Positions 11,029 through 21,337 of a DNA stretch of 62,000 bases are shown here, piece by piece. The DNA comes from Symbiodinium natans (taxonomy: Eukaryota; Sar; Dinophyceae; Suessiales; Symbiodiniaceae), in assembly GCA_905221605.1 (NCBI GenBank), contig CAJNDS010000924.1:462501-524500 (forward strand). Reading direction: 5' to 3'. Position numbers and translations under genes: made by a program. The stretch's first letter is position 1; each line of letters opens with the position of its first letter. Under the pieces are notes generated by a model that worked only from the letters and a program-made list of their open reading frames with translations, was not told the origin of the DNA and did not search any database.

Positions 11029-11151
11029 ACTTGGAGGTTCATGGGTACTTGTAACCACAGCTACAAGTCTACTTATCACCCGACTTAGGGGACTTCGGGG
11101 GCTGATAAGTAGAGTTATGGTTAGGGCTAGAAGTACCATGAACCTCCAAGC
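11029..11151. mobile_element. Family A inverted-repeat element
   Basis: ACTTGGAGGTTCATGGGTAC to GTACCATGAACCTCCAAG; compact, intact ends. Confidence 0.85.
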
Positions 11152-11369
11152 AGGGTACTGCGACCCCTAAACCCTAATCCCCTAAACCGTAAACCCTAAG
11201 CCCTATCTGACTAACTGGCTGGTTTTGGGTTCGGGGTATTGCGACAGAGAGAACATGTGGCTGGGCTCAGGGTCATCCGGAAGGCTGGGTGAAGCCTGGG
11301 CGGGCCCGATGTTGGGGGTTTAGGGTTTAGGGTTTAGGGTTTAGGGTTTAGGGTTTGACTCGTTGTCCT

Positions 11370-11477
11370 AGAAGAGGGGCTGCTTCCGAAGAGGCTGCCA
11401 CAGAACTGAATTCTCAGGGACTCGCTGCTGAGTGGGTGCACTGGGCTCTCGACACGTCCTTCACATTGGCCGACTAG
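11370..11477 (+). CDS. Candidate terminal exon
   Basis: After TGTCCTAG the frame reads GAASEEAATELNSQGLAAEW, then VHWALDTSFTLAD and TAG. A TTTAGGG array ends just upstream. The minus strand is open as well, but with a less balanced composition. Confidence 0.38.
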   Translation, partial: RRGAASEEAATELNSQGLAAEWVHWALDTSFTLAD

Positions 11478-11808
11478 AAACCCGGGTTAGGGTTAAGGTT
11501 ACGGTTAGGGGTTTTGGGGTTAGGGTTTAGGGTTTAGGGTTTAGGGTTATAGGGTTAGGGTTAGGGCTAGTTCCGAAAGCCCTACACAACCTAGACCCGA
11601 ACCCCTAACCCCTAAACCCCTAAACAAAAAAATCCCTAAGAACTGCGTTTTTGGTTCTAAATGCCTTGTACTAACACTTCTCAGTGGGGATTATAAATCA
11701 CATTAGGGGGTACTATAATCCCTATTAAGGATTGTTAGTATAAGCAGGAACATCCCAAAAGGAATAAAACTTGTTTTAGGGGTATTGGACCCTTAGAAAA
11801 ATGCCAAG

Positions 11809-11874
11809 CCACACAATGCAGCTGCGGGGACGCATTTCGACAAGGTGAGCGCGCACGGTGCAGAAGAAAATTAG
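11809..11874 (+). CDS. Candidate short terminal exon
   Basis: Frame PHNAAAGTHFDKVSAHGAEE, then N and TAG, between a family C element and a TTTAGGG array. A good GTGAGC donor lies inside at 11845, so the exon may end there. Confidence 0.25.
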   Translation, partial: PHNAAAGTHFDKVSAHGAEEN

Positions 11875-12228
11875 GCAATGTCTTGGTGCACGAAGGGTTC
11901 AGGGTTTAGGGTTTAGGGTTTACGGTTTTGGACTCCGGTGAGGAGACCTGCTGCAAAAAGGGGGTTAGGGAGAGTTTCTGGGCTGGATTTTGCGTTCAGC
12001 GGGCAGAGTGTGGCTTGTTAAAAGAATGTCCTGCCGCATCCGGCCGCACTTTCCGCCGTCTTCTGCACAGAGTCCGAGAAGCATGAGGCACTTGAGAACC
12101 CCTGACGTCCCGAACACGTGTAAGCCCCACACCCTGCAGTTCAACACCGATGCACCCGACTGGGGAGGCAGCTAACCCTAAACCCTAAACCGTAAGTAGA
12201 CTTACTAAGTCAACAGAGTTTCCAAGTA

Positions 12229-12354
12229 GATGGATACGTAGGAGACAGCATCGAGAACCGAATCTTCCTGCTGGCCATGCATGCCTTCGACTTGGCATTT
12301 GTAACGCAGCAGTCGGCAAAGCCCCGACGCCACGCGCTTGGTGGTTGCTTCTAG
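12229..12354 (+). CDS. Candidate terminal exon after a family J end
   Basis: After TTCCAAGTAG the frame reads GYVGDSIENRIFLLAMHAFD, then LAFVTQQSAKPRRHALGGCF and TAG. A second frame is open for 43 codons. The upstream bases 12195-12229 match the right end of family J. Confidence 0.4.
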   Translation, partial: DGYVGDSIENRIFLLAMHAFDLAFVTQQSAKPRRHALGGCF

Positions 12355-12490
12355 TACTTGGCTGATCCGTTCTAGGGTTTGTTGAGGGATGTACGAAATC
12401 TGGGAGAGTTTAGTCAGGGCTGTTCAGGGGTTAAGGGAGTTTCGGGATTTTGGGGCTCAATGAGGGTTTAAGGTTGAAGGATGTGTGAAG

Positions 12491-12586
12491 GTTCCTTCGC
12501 CACGTGCACATGAGGTACTGATTGGATTCCTCCCGAATAGTCACCGAATGGTGTGTCTTGCTATGCTAACGGCTCAGAAGAAAAGG
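12491..12586 (+). CDS. Candidate exon
   Basis: Between GTGAAG and AGG|GTTTGG the frame reads VPSPRAHEVLIGFLPNSHRM, then VCLAMLTAQKKR. It stays open past the donor. Not recognised. Confidence 0.38.
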
Positions 12587-13226
12587 GTTTGGGGTTACGC
12601 AAAGACCTCTTTGTACCTCGTAACTAAGGAATAGACCTTACTTAACTCATTTTCAGGACCTCTGCATAATTTAAGGCATGTTACTCATAAGGGCTCTTTG
12701 GGTTAGGCTAAGAGACTTCATGGGCACGTTGCTGCGGTCTAGGGTTTAGGGCTACACTGCTACCCCATGCCGTGTACTTACTCTGTTCATCCCAGGCTTT
12801 GCACAACCTTGAACTCCAAAACCCTCAATCCACGGTTTAGAGTTTAGGGTTTAGGGTTTACTCCTAAACCCTGAACCGCACACGCTTAACCCTTCAACCC
12901 GAAGCACGAAACCCGAAATCGTCCAAGCCCGCAGCTGCGTCAGAGGCGCGCCAGCCTGCGATGCGAAAGCTGCCGGGTACAGCTGCGATCCCTTCGACAG
13001 GACCATGATGAGTTTTTTGGTTTTTGGTTTCATTCGTTTTTTTCTCTTGAACATGGGGGGGGGGGGGGCCTTTTTGGGGTGTCCCTTTTAAGGGGGTTGT
13101 TCCCCCTTGTACTGACAGTCCTGAGTGGGGATTGTAGTACCCCTCTGCTAGAATCTCTATTAATGACCTGTTAGCATAACCACCATTTGCTTAAGGTTTA
13201 GGGTTTAGGCCAACTGCAACCAACAC

Positions 13227-13312
13227 TCAGTTGTTCAAATCCAAGAACCGTTCAGGCCTGCAGCACGCACGCGCCAGCCAAGCGATGAGGTCTTCGACCG
13301 AGGCGGCCGAGA
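13227..13312 (-). CDS. Candidate minus-strand terminal exon
   Basis: Minus frame reads SQVSAASVEDLIAWLARACC, then RPERFLDLNN and TGA, with over 70% G/C at third positions. The plus strand offers HARASQAMRSSTEAAET then TGA. Not recognised. Confidence 0.3.
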
Positions 13313-13872
13313 CTTGAGAGGTTCAATTTCTTGCCCCCCCCCTTGACTGCGACTTGCTTCCCCCCCAAAATATTAAAATATTCTTCCTTATAAGGGTAAT
13401 ATAGGATTTTTATTTTCATTGATTACGCAAATGGGCGACAGGCAAAAGACTCCGAACAGGGCTTGACAAGAGGATTGAGAAACTCGTAGGAGAGAGAGAA
13501 GCACGGTGGAAAGCGATAACGTTCCTGGCAACAACTGAAAATCAACGACAATCCAGCCTGGATTCCAGTACTAAGCCAGTACTGAAAATCATCGACAGCC
13601 AGCCGGATCATGAAAATCTGTTTCCAGTCCTCAGCCAGCACTGAAAATCAACGACAATCCAGCCGGGATCATGAAACCTCGACTATACTCTACGCTTTGG
13701 ATGTTGTGGTTAAATCCATGGGCCTAGTCTAAGATGTAATGCTTCTTGCGACGCTGCAAACTTCCACACTACCATCATGTGTTTTTTTTTTTTTTTGCGG
13801 GCGGGCTGGTGGGGGGGGGGGGGCCTGGGCTTTATTTACAATTTGGTTCAGCCCTTCATCAGCTCTGCTCTG

Positions 13873-13987
13873 GGATGTTCCCCCTTGCACTAACAGTCCT
13901 TAATAGGAATTCTATTCTGCGGTACTATAATCCCCATACCCAAAACCCTAAACCCTAAACCGCAGTATAAGGGGGAACATCCCAAGG
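13873..13987. mobile_element. Family C element with CCCTAAA insertion
   Basis: GGGATGTTCCCCCTTGCACT to AAGGGGGAACATCCC. Family C consensus: GGGATGTTCCCCCTTGTACT and AACAGTCCTTAATAGGG arms, about 105 bp; about 11 copies. This copy has CCCTAAA units at 13940-13961. Confidence 0.85.
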
Positions 13988-14098
13988 TCTGCTACAAGTA
14001 GGGCCAGCAAGAGACCTGCAGAGGTGGCCAGCGTCTGTGCCTGCGCCCTCCGCAGTGTGCTGGAGATGGAGAGCTTGAGCCAGCGTCCCAAGAACTCT
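13988..14098 (+). CDS. Candidate exon after a family C element
   Basis: Directly after the CATCCCAAG end of a family C element the frame reads ATSRASKRPAEVASVCACAL, then RSVLEMESLSQRPKNS, and stops just before a TTTAGGG array. Codons are G/C-ending. Not recognised. Confidence 0.45.
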
Positions 14099-14519
14099 TT
14101 TTTGGGGTTTAGGGTTTAGGGTTTAGGGTTTAGGGTTCTTAAGGGAGGGGGTTCATGGGGGTAGATGCCTATGGAAATCTAGGGAAGCTTAGAGAGCCTT
14201 AGGGAGTAGCAGGGACTATTGGGGAGCCTTGGGTTACAGAACCCCCTAAACCCTAGCCCTAAACCCTAAACCCTAAACCCTAAACCCTCCTTGAACCTCC
14301 CTTGAACCTTCCCCTCCCTTAAGGACCCACTACAAACTCTCTCCAACGATCTCAGGGGTACGCCGGATCCCTATGCTTGAAGCCTTCATTTTGGCAGCTC
14401 TTTGAGGCTTATGGCCCTAAACCCTAAACCCTAAACCCTAAACCCTAAACCCTAAACCCTAAACCCTAAACCCCAAACCCCAAACCCTAAACCCTAAACC
14501 CTACCATGAGCCCTAAGCC

Positions 14520-14640
14520 CCACAAACCTAAACGGCACGTCCATGCCATCTCCGGCTCCCACAAGGGGAGCATGCATGCACTTTCCCTCTGCATTTCGTA
14601 CCCCTGGGCAACAGGAACGTGTGAAGCTCCCACTCTAGCC
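14520..14640 (+). CDS. Candidate exon
   Basis: One open frame reads RHVHAISGSHKGSMHALSLC; the spacing weakly recalls a WD40 repeat edge, but there is only one such segment. Another frame (SMPSPAPTRGACMHFPSAFR) is open too. CCCTAAA arrays flank it on both sides. Confidence 0.22.
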
Positions 14641-14699
14641 CTAAACCCTAAACCCTAAACCCAATCTCCAGTCAAGGCCTCCTAAAATTTCCATGCGCC

Positions 14700-14921
14700 C
14701 TGCTATGACAGGTTGGAGGCCAAAGGCATTCCGCGCAGGAGGCCTGCAGTTTCGTTGAGTTCAACCGTGTCGTTGGGACTTTGGCTGAGTTTCATGGTTT
14801 AGGCTTCTAGGGGGGGTTTAGGGTTTAGGGTTTACGGTTGCTTTCTCCAACAACGCTTAGAAAGCTCCGTGAAGTGTCGATTGCGCAGGCCTTGGGCTTG
14901 CGGGCGATGATTCTTGAAAGG

Positions 14922-14954
<33 letters not shown>

Positions 14955-15057
14955 CTTCGGGCAGAAAGCCCCATAAAGTCATCAAAGAAAGGAATAACAG
15001 AAAGGACCAAAAGAACCATGCAAAAACATATAAATGCAGAAAGCAAGAAAGGCACCT
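14700..15057 (+). CDS. Two candidate exons and an open AG-rich tail
   Basis: 14709 to about 14785 reads YDRLEAKGIPRRRPAVSLSS. 14860-14922 reads KLREVSIAQALGLRAMILER and then stays open through a CT microsatellite and an A-rich tract to 15057 (SSKKGITERTKRTMQKHINA). The tail after the microsatellite may be non-coding. Confidence 0.3.
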
Positions 15058-15297
15058 AACATACAACAAAACATATATTGCAAAATCAGTAAAATACGGA
15101 AAGAAATACAAAACGACATAGGGTCAATAGAATGAAGAAGACATACGGAAGAAAAAGGAAGTAATGGCGAAAAAACAAACAAGTAAAAGTAAATAAGCAC
15201 AAACAAAACAATCAAACCCTAAATTCCTCGGCCAGCGCCAACACTTCCTAAGCCTACTTCAACCCCTACATAGCCTCAAAGCCTGACCCTAAACCTA

Positions 15298-15426
15298 ATA
15301 CCCTGAAACCCTAAACCCCTAAACCCCTAAACCCCTGAACCCCTAAACCCCTAAACCCCTGAACCCCTAAACCCCTAAACCCTAAAACCTAAACCCCGAA
15401 CCCTAAACCCTAAACCCCTGAACCCC
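15298..15426 (-). repeat. CCCCTAAA/CCCCTGAA variant array
   Basis: The unit here is mostly 8 bp with four C, mixed with CTGAA variants; a block of one variant rather than random decay. Confidence 0.9.
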
Positions 15427-15433
15427 TACACAG

Positions 15434-15508
15434 GCTTCAGCATCTTGCAGCCGCGTGCGACATCAGTGAGGAGCTGGAGCTCTTGGAGGACTCGAGCCAT
15501 TCAGGAGG
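15434..15508 (+). CDS. Candidate internal exon bounded by opposite telomere-type arrays
   Basis: Between CTACACAG and GG|GTTTAG the frame reads LQHLAAACDISEELELLEDS, then SHSG. A CCCCTAAA-type array ends upstream and TTTAGGG starts exactly at the donor. Acidic, probably helical. Not recognised. Confidence 0.47.
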
Positions 15509-15739
15509 GTTTAGGGTTTAGGGTTTAGGGCTTAGGGTTTTTGACTCGAAAACCGAACAGGCGCACCACTTTCCCCGCATGTTCAAACTTGTTGTGTGGC
15601 TCGAAACCTTTTCTGGGGGTTTCGGAAATTCGGGGTACCTTGATTGGGGTCCTTATTTCAAGGGGATCCTGTTATTTGGGGGTCTACATCAGGGGTCTTA
15701 TTTAAGTAACCCCACACATAACAACTTGCCAGAATCCGC

Positions 15740-16055
15740 TACGGCTACCTTCGCTAATTTGGTCCATGTCGACGTCCTCCAACGCCCTGAAGCTTGAGGG
15801 CATCGAGACCCCAAGTGTCCCCTGTGCCTCCTATACCCCGTAAAATCGGGAATGTACCTGAAAGTATTCAGGATCCCTATATCTAAGTTTAGGTACATTC
15901 CTGAATTCAGGGGTGTAGGCCCTTTGGGCTAGCTCCATGACCGAGAACATGTGACTGTCTTTGGGTTACGGCTTCAGAGACCTCAAGACAGTGAAGCTGG
16001 ATAGCCATGGCTCAAGAATGTACCTGTCCCTACCAACCACATGAGTCTGCATGGC
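15740..16055. CDS. Candidate exons on either side of a family B element, strand unresolved
   Basis: Plus readings: MSTSSNALKLEGIETPSVPC before the element and GFRDLKTVKLDSHGSRMYLS then LPTT and TGA after it. Minus reading of the first part: SMPSSFRALEDVDMDQISEG. The element occupies 15833-15938. Confidence 0.28.
15833..15938. mobile_element. Family B element
   Basis: Left end worn; right end TTCAGGGGTGTAGGCCC. Paired inner arms GGGAATGTACCTGAA and TTTAGGTACATTCCTG. Confidence 0.7.
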
Positions 16056-16283
16056 AAGTCTGCCCAGCTTGCTGCTCAACGCTCTTGTTCGCAGCCGTGA
16101 GCCCTGGACATCTGTTTTGCTGCAGCCCTAAACCCTAATCCTGACACCCTAAATCGCAGCTGTCACTGGAAAGGTCGACTGCGTCTTCGACACCTTTGGC
16201 TGCCTTGTTGGTCCAGACAAAACCTTTGAAGCCTCAAAGCCCTGACTGCGTCCCAAACCCGAAGCCGTAAACCCAAACATCCA

Positions 16284-16393
16284 AAACTTGGGGATGTTCC
16301 CCCTTATACTGATAGTCCTTAATAGGGTTTTTTTAAAGTACCCCCTCTCATAATCCCTAGTAAGGACTGTTAGTATAAGAAGGAACATCCCAA
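16284..16393. mobile_element. Family C element
   Basis: TTGGGGATGTTCCCCCTTAT to AGAAGGAACATCCCAA, intact. Confidence 0.9.
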
Positions 16394-16612
16394 CCTTTCT
16401 CTCTCAGGCTTTTATAAACGTCAAGCCTGCGAGAGATAGCATTGGCCACCCCATGAAACTGTGTAAGTGGGAGGGCCCGCAAACGACATTCCAACATAAA
16501 ACCCCTAAAACTTAGAACCTAAAACCTAAACCCTAAACCCTAAACCCCTAAACCCCTAAACCCCTAAACCCTAAACCCTGAACCCTAAACCCTAAACCCC
16601 GGCCGGCCCCAG

Positions 16613-16683
16613 GAGGAGCCTCTGGAAGCCTTGCGCTTGGAGTGCGCGATGCGGGAGCTTCCCTTCGTCGTCCTCCGGGACAG
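16613..16683 (+). CDS. Candidate internal exon bounded by opposite telomere-type arrays
   Basis: Between GCCCCAG and CAG|GTGGGTTTAG the frame reads EEPLEALRLECAMRELPFVV then LRDR, with nearly all third positions G/C. A CCCTAAA array ends just upstream and a TTTAGGG array starts just downstream. Not recognised, but one of the cleanest exon shapes in the window. Confidence 0.5.
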
Positions 16684-16770
16684 GTGGGTTTAGGGTTTAG
16701 GGTTTAGGGTTTAGGGTTTAGGGTTTAGGGTTTAGGGTTTAGGGTTTAGGGTTTAGGGTTTAGGGTTTAA
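16684..16770 (+). repeat. TTTAGGG array starting at a donor
   Basis: About 12 units starting right after exon 16613-16683; the opposite-orientation array 16505-16600 ends just before the same exon. Confidence 0.95.
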
Positions 16771-17487
16771 GGTGGGCTCTCCGACCTGTTGCTGAGGGTA
16801 CATGTCCAGACCTCTGGGAGGATTCAAAAAAGTAGATCCCCTTCGTTGCCCAGCATGACCCAATAGTAGTCGAGGGCACGATTTGGCGGTTCGATTTTTT
16901 GGATCCTTACAGGGTTCTAGGTACGAGGGCAGGGGGTTGGGGGACAGGGACCCTAACCCGATGGGTTTAGGGTTTAAGGTTTAGGGTTTAGGGTCTGGCC
17001 TTCTCGCCGAACCAATTTAGCGCTCAGCCAACAGGCCTTGCCTGTAGGCGGTCTCCAAACCCTAAACCCGAAATCCTATGTCCTAAACCCTAACGGCCTC
17101 AAGAATTCATGGGGAACAGGGGCCAGCCTGTGTAGTATTGAGCTTTTTCGAGCGGTTTTGCTGGGTTTAAAATTGGTACTGGTTGTTTTGAGCCTATCGT
17201 CATCGTGATAGAACTGCATCTGTCAGTTTTAGAACTGCATCCATGTGTTGCTCGTAGGTTTCGGGAGATTCAGGAACTGGCAGCAACAATTTGTTCTAAA
17301 TGATGGAAATCGAAAGGTTCTGAAATTCCTGCTATGCCTTAACAGTCCATAGCATTCAGATAAGGACTGAACCTCGAGGAGGATGCTTTGCTATGTCTCG
17401 CAGCCCGAATTCGGGATTCTACCCCCCGGTCTGTCGAATGGCTCGTCGAATTAGATCACGCTGTGCTCCGGGTTTTTGGAACAGTGT
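16771..17487. other. Spacer
   Basis: Contains an element whose edge (CCAGACCTCTGGGAGGATTC) also occurs near 1620, small telomere-type arrays, and about 400 bp (17100-17487) in which I see nothing definite. Confidence 0.4.
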
Positions 17488-17607
17488 CTAGGACACGGAG
17501 TAGGCCCTTGTTTCCTTTTTTTGGGGTTGGGGTTCCCTTATAATTTTAAGCCCCTTAAAACCAAAAAGGCTACCCGTTTGTCCTAGGTTACTCCTGGGTC
17601 TAGGTGT
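17488..17607. mobile_element. Family D element
   Basis: CTAGGACACGGAGTAGGCCC to CTCCTGGGTCTAGG. Related copies lie at 3300-3406, 18072-18178, 37592-37716 and, more distantly, 32322-32433. Confidence 0.8.
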
Positions 17608-17639
17608 GCTTTCCGTGCAAGACGACGTCTTAATGCAAG

Positions 17640-18010
17640 GACTAGGATGCAGTTGAATTATTTACCTGTTCCTGGTAGTGAGTGAGGGAAATAGTTCCCC
17701 ACCTTCGGTGTGGGGTTGTTGGATTTTAAACTCGCCTCTTCTCCTCGCCCGGAACCCTTCTCCTCGCCCGGTCTACTCCTAGAGACTCCCTGGAGTGCCC
17801 AACCCCAGAGAATCTGGAGTGCCCAACCCCAGAGACTCCCTGAAATGCCTACTTCCAGAGACTTTCTGGAGTGCCCAACTCCAGAGACTCCCTGAAATGC
17901 CCAACCCCAGAGACTCCCTGCAGTGCCCAAATCCAAATCCCTAAGGTGGGGATGTTCGAAGTAAATTATTTACCTGTTCCCGGTTGTGAGTGAGGGAAAT
18001 AGGTATGTCA
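17640..18010. repeat. Minisatellite bounded by 40-bp direct repeats
   Basis: About six copies of a 26-bp unit (CCAGAGACTCCCTGGAGTGC-like) at 17780-17935. Outside it, AATTATTTACCTGTTCC and GTGAGTGAGGGAAATAG recur at 17653-17693 and 17964-18003. Confidence 0.85.
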
Positions 18011-18215
18011 TCCCTCCCTAATTTCCTGGCTGCCTACTGCGAGCCAGAAAGATTATCCCTTGCTATCATTGTAATCTAGGACCCAGAGTAGGCCCGTGTT
18101 CCCTTTTCTAAGGTTTGGGTTCCCGTAAACCCAAAAGGGTACCCTTTCTATTCCTGGGTAACTCCTGGGTCTAGTAATTCTTGGCGCTTCTACGCTGGGC
18201 AGAAGTCGGTGCACA

Positions 18216-18398
18216 ATGGTGCTTGCGACAACAAGGCTCGTTCGGGGATGTGATGAACCCGAGACCGATTTGCCTGGCCAATCCTTACGGCACGCACCGT
18301 GCGAGGAGGTGTTCCAAAACGGCCTAGCAGACAAGTGGCTGCTGCTGCGAGATCATATGTGTATGTACCTTGAGGGCCAAAAGAACCCTGAACCCTAA
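18216..18398 (+). CDS. Candidate exon with competing frames
   Basis: The 61-codon frame reads VRGCDEPETDLPGQSLRHAP, then CEEVFQNGLADKWLLLRDH. Just upstream and overlapping, another plus frame reads WRFYAGQKSVHNGACDNKAR before TGA. A family D element lies directly upstream. Confidence 0.3.
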   Translation: MVLATTRLVRGCDEPETDLPGQSLRHAPCEEVFQNGLADKWLLLRDHMCMYLEGQKNPEP

Positions 18399-18730
18399 GA
18401 TTGGGGTCATATGCCCTATACCACTGTAATCCCTAGCAAGGTATATGAAGCATAAACTCCTTTAGGGTTCATGTGGTCCGCAAGGTACAGGTCGGCTGAG
18501 CTCCTATTCGCGTCGCACTGACAGGGTGACGGCCACTCACCTGCGAAGTCGCAGCCCTAGTTTCGCATCAAAACCGATGCCTGAAACCTGAACTCCAGAC
18601 CAGAAGCAACTCACAAAGCGCGTTCCTGGACACCGTAGTAACTGAATATTCAACGCCACCAAACCCGGCGCAATCCTGTCCGAAGAACCTATACTATACC
18701 CAAGCCCGGTGACCAAACCCTAAAGCCTAA

Positions 18731-18869
18731 ATCACCCTTGCACGGGACAGGCGCGAGCTAGCCATTTGCCTATTGGCCATCGCATTGTGGGATGCGCTGC
18801 CTCATTCGGACAGCTTGCCGGCTTCTACTGCAGTTAGCCTTGGGGGGACCAGGTGTATGGATCACGTGG
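18731..18869 (+). CDS. Candidate exon
   Basis: Frame reads ITLARDRRELAICLLAIALW, then DALPHSDSLPASTAVSLGGT, RCMDH, ending at a GTGTAG donor. It has one hydrophobic stretch. Not recognised. Confidence 0.38.
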
Positions 18870-19177
18870 GTGTAGGGTTTAGCGTTATAGGGTTATGTTG
18901 ATTACAGTAGTCTTTCTATATAGGGTCGATGTCTCCAATTGTTGGGTTCATTTGGTCCCTAACAAGTTTATCGCTCCAAACATGGGTGCAACGTAGGGCA
19001 GAGTTCGAGCGCTTGTGTTTTTTGTTTCCCGGGCCTCCTTGCCATCTCGGTACTGTGCTCTTAAATTCCGGGCAGCCCTCCCCCTCGAAATGCAGGAAGT
19101 GAGTGCGTGTGGACAGGATATTGTTTTGAGGGCTCATATGGCCTGTAGACTTCGTTGTGCTGGACTCTACGCGCGCC

Positions 19178-19262
19178 ATGGGCGACTACGACGACCACCA
19201 CCACTAAAACACTACCACCACTACTGGCAAGACTACCACTACCACTACCACTACTACCACTA
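19178..19262. repeat. CCA/CTA trinucleotide tract
   Basis: CCACTA-type repeat giving His/Tyr, Thr or Pro/Leu strings in different frames; open frames across it are not evidence of coding. Confidence 0.85.
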
Positions 19263-19337
19263 TGGTACCCACCCACACGAGGAGTTTGGGACAGAGCGAG
19301 GGGTCGGGTTCAGTTTAAGGGAGCTTGCTCGATCGCG

Positions 19338-19695
19338 CAGATGATGCCTAAGCCAAGCCTTGTCGTGAGATGCGATGCTGAGAGGAGCTCGTGCGCGAGG
19401 CGAGACACTGGGGAGTGTCCTCGGTCGGCGATGCAGAAGGCAGGATGTGGGAGTTTATCTAACCTTATCTGGCTGGTTCTTAGTAGGGAATCAGGGAATG
19501 GGGGCACCTTTTTATCCCTTAAAGGGTATTTACAGGGCCCTATTTTATCATTCCCCTGCTAAGAACCAGGGGGTTATGCACTGGGTCCGTCAGGACCCTC
19601 GAAACGAATCGAGCACGTCCTTGGAAGCTGAGGGGTATACGAGGAATCATATTCGAGGAATCATCAGAGCAAAAAATGTAGTGCGAAAATGTTGA
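19338..19695 (+). CDS. Two candidate exons split by a family H element
   Basis: Exon about 19340-19462 reads MMPKPSLVVRCDAERSSCAR, then RDTGECPRSAMQKAGCGS. The family H element 19470-19571 starts GCTGGTTCTTAG and ends AAGAACCAG, giving possible GC and AG splice sites. The exon from 19572 reads VMHWVRQDPRNESSTSLEAE, then GYTRNHIRGIIRAKNVVRKC and TGA at 19695. Not recognised. Confidence 0.35.
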
Positions 19696-19699
19696 CACC

Positions 19700-19935
19700 C
19701 TGTTAGACCCTAGGGATCCATGTACCTTTACCTCTATAGTATATACTTGGGCCTGAAAGGGATTCCTAAAAAGTAGTTTTGGGGCCCCAAGTATATACCA
19801 TATACTTGCAGGTTCATGGTACTTCTTAACCAATTATAACTGTAACTGTACTGATAACTGTACACTTAAGGGGCTTATAAGTGGGGTATAAGTACAGGTA
19901 CCATGAACCTCCAAGTATAGTCACATGGATCCTTA
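19700..19935. mobile_element. Family A element nested in a family I element
   Basis: Outer ends GGATCCATGTACC and CACATGGATCC belong to family I, which also occurs at 43172-43283. The family A copy sits at about 19805-19917 in its right half, with TATA on both sides of the inner copy. Confidence 0.75.
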
Positions 19936-20252
19936 GTGTAAAGGAGAACGAGACCTCACAAGGGCTCATCATGCCAAGCTCTAGGGCCTGTGGGGCTTCC
20001 GCTGCGTCCAGGGCCTTTGGTCTGCGTCCAGGGCCTTTGGTTACGGCATACGGTTTAGGGTTCAGGGTTTGGGGTTTAGGTTTAGGGCCTGGGGCCCCAA
20101 CCACACGTGAAGTCGTTGTACAGATTGTTTAGGGGTGTACGGGTGTACCTCAAGAGCCCCGAACATACTTGTTTTGGTAGGTCATGTCGATAAGACCCCT
20201 TATAAAAGTTCTTAGGCAACCTACCCAAAAGTAGGCTTTGGTTTCTTAAGGG

Positions 20253-20372
20253 ACTTGGAGGTTCATGGCACTTAGAATCTTAATTCTAACTCTACTTGTA
20301 CGCCCCCTAAGTCCCCGAAGTAGGTTATACAAGTAGACTTATAGCTGTGGTTATAAGTACCCATGAACCTCC
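20253..20372. mobile_element. Family A inverted-repeat element
   Basis: GACTTGGAGGTTCATGG to CCATGAACCTCC with palindromic core. Confidence 0.85.
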
Positions 20373-20444
20373 CTGTAACCCTAAACCCGAAACCCTAAAC
20401 TCTAAACCCTAAACCCTAAAGCCTAAACCCAAACAAGTAGGGGA

Positions 20445-20559
20445 CAGTTTCGAAAGCTCTGCACGAGCCTTTCGATCAGCCGCGCTTCGAGTAAACGGGA
20501 AGGTGTCATCGCGCAGCTGGTCGATGCCCTGTGGACCTCCTTGGCCGAGGCAAGCTTGG
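20445..20559 (+). CDS. Candidate exon ending at G|GTTTAGG
   Basis: Frame reads QFRKLCTSLSISRASSKREG, then VIAQLVDALWTSLAEASL, between GACAG or GTAG and a GTTTAGG array. CCCTAAA repeats lie upstream. Codons are G/C-ending in the second half. Not recognised. Confidence 0.42.
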
Positions 20560-21337
20560 GTTTAGGGTTTAGGGTTTAGGGTTTAGGGTTTAGGATTAAG
20601 AAGTTCTTTGCAAGGAATCCTGAAAGCAGGCTGCCCAACATTTTAGGAGGTTTTCGGCTGGTTTACGGTTGAGGGGTAGGGCTTAGCGTCCCGGGAAGGG
20701 CTGGGAACAAGGTGGCGTGCGGTACCATTAGCTGCAAGTCTAGTTGTTCTAATTCATGGTGTCATCGTTTAAGTTCCTCAACGGTGGAGCGCATGTTAAC
20801 TACAGTGATACAGGGGTCGGAATAATTACTAGTAGCACTCCCTGAGGGTCCCTTTATCGCTTTACTATGATATCCCCCAAAGCCCTATTCTAATTTATTC
20901 AGGCCCTACATAGGGTTTAGGGTTCAGGGTTTTTTGGGTACTTGGAAACCCTGTTGACTTGCTAAGTCTACTTGGTATCCCCTAGAAGCCCGCTTAAAGT
21001 CCCCAGAACCCACCTCAGTAACCCTACTTCAAAAGTCAAAACAGCTTGCAAGTACCCTTCAGGAACAAGAAGCAACAACTAAGTTACATGTCCTGTGTTG
21101 AAGGGTTTATGGGATACTCTACGTAGCTGACAAGGCCAATGTCTAGACTTTCAAGCCTTTCTGAGGATTCCTGAGGCGTGTCGGCTGTGAACAACAACGA
21201 TTCGGTTTTTGCGGGAGCGTGTAGACTTCTCGCGCAGAGATCCGAACTCCCCCCCGCAATTGCAACCCCATGCCAGATACAGCTCTGCAAGAAACCCTAA
21301 ACCCTAAACCCTAAACCTAAAACCCTAAACCCTAAAC

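Noticed and set aside
14825-15215. Several overlapping long ORFs on both strands
   Set aside because: They are produced by a CT/GA microsatellite and an A-rich tract; only the short part before the microsatellite (14860-14922) looks like an exon.
19155-19562. 135-codon plus ORF
   Set aside because: Its first half is a CCA/CTA trinucleotide tract and its end is a family H element; only the middle segment (19340-19462) is kept as a candidate exon.
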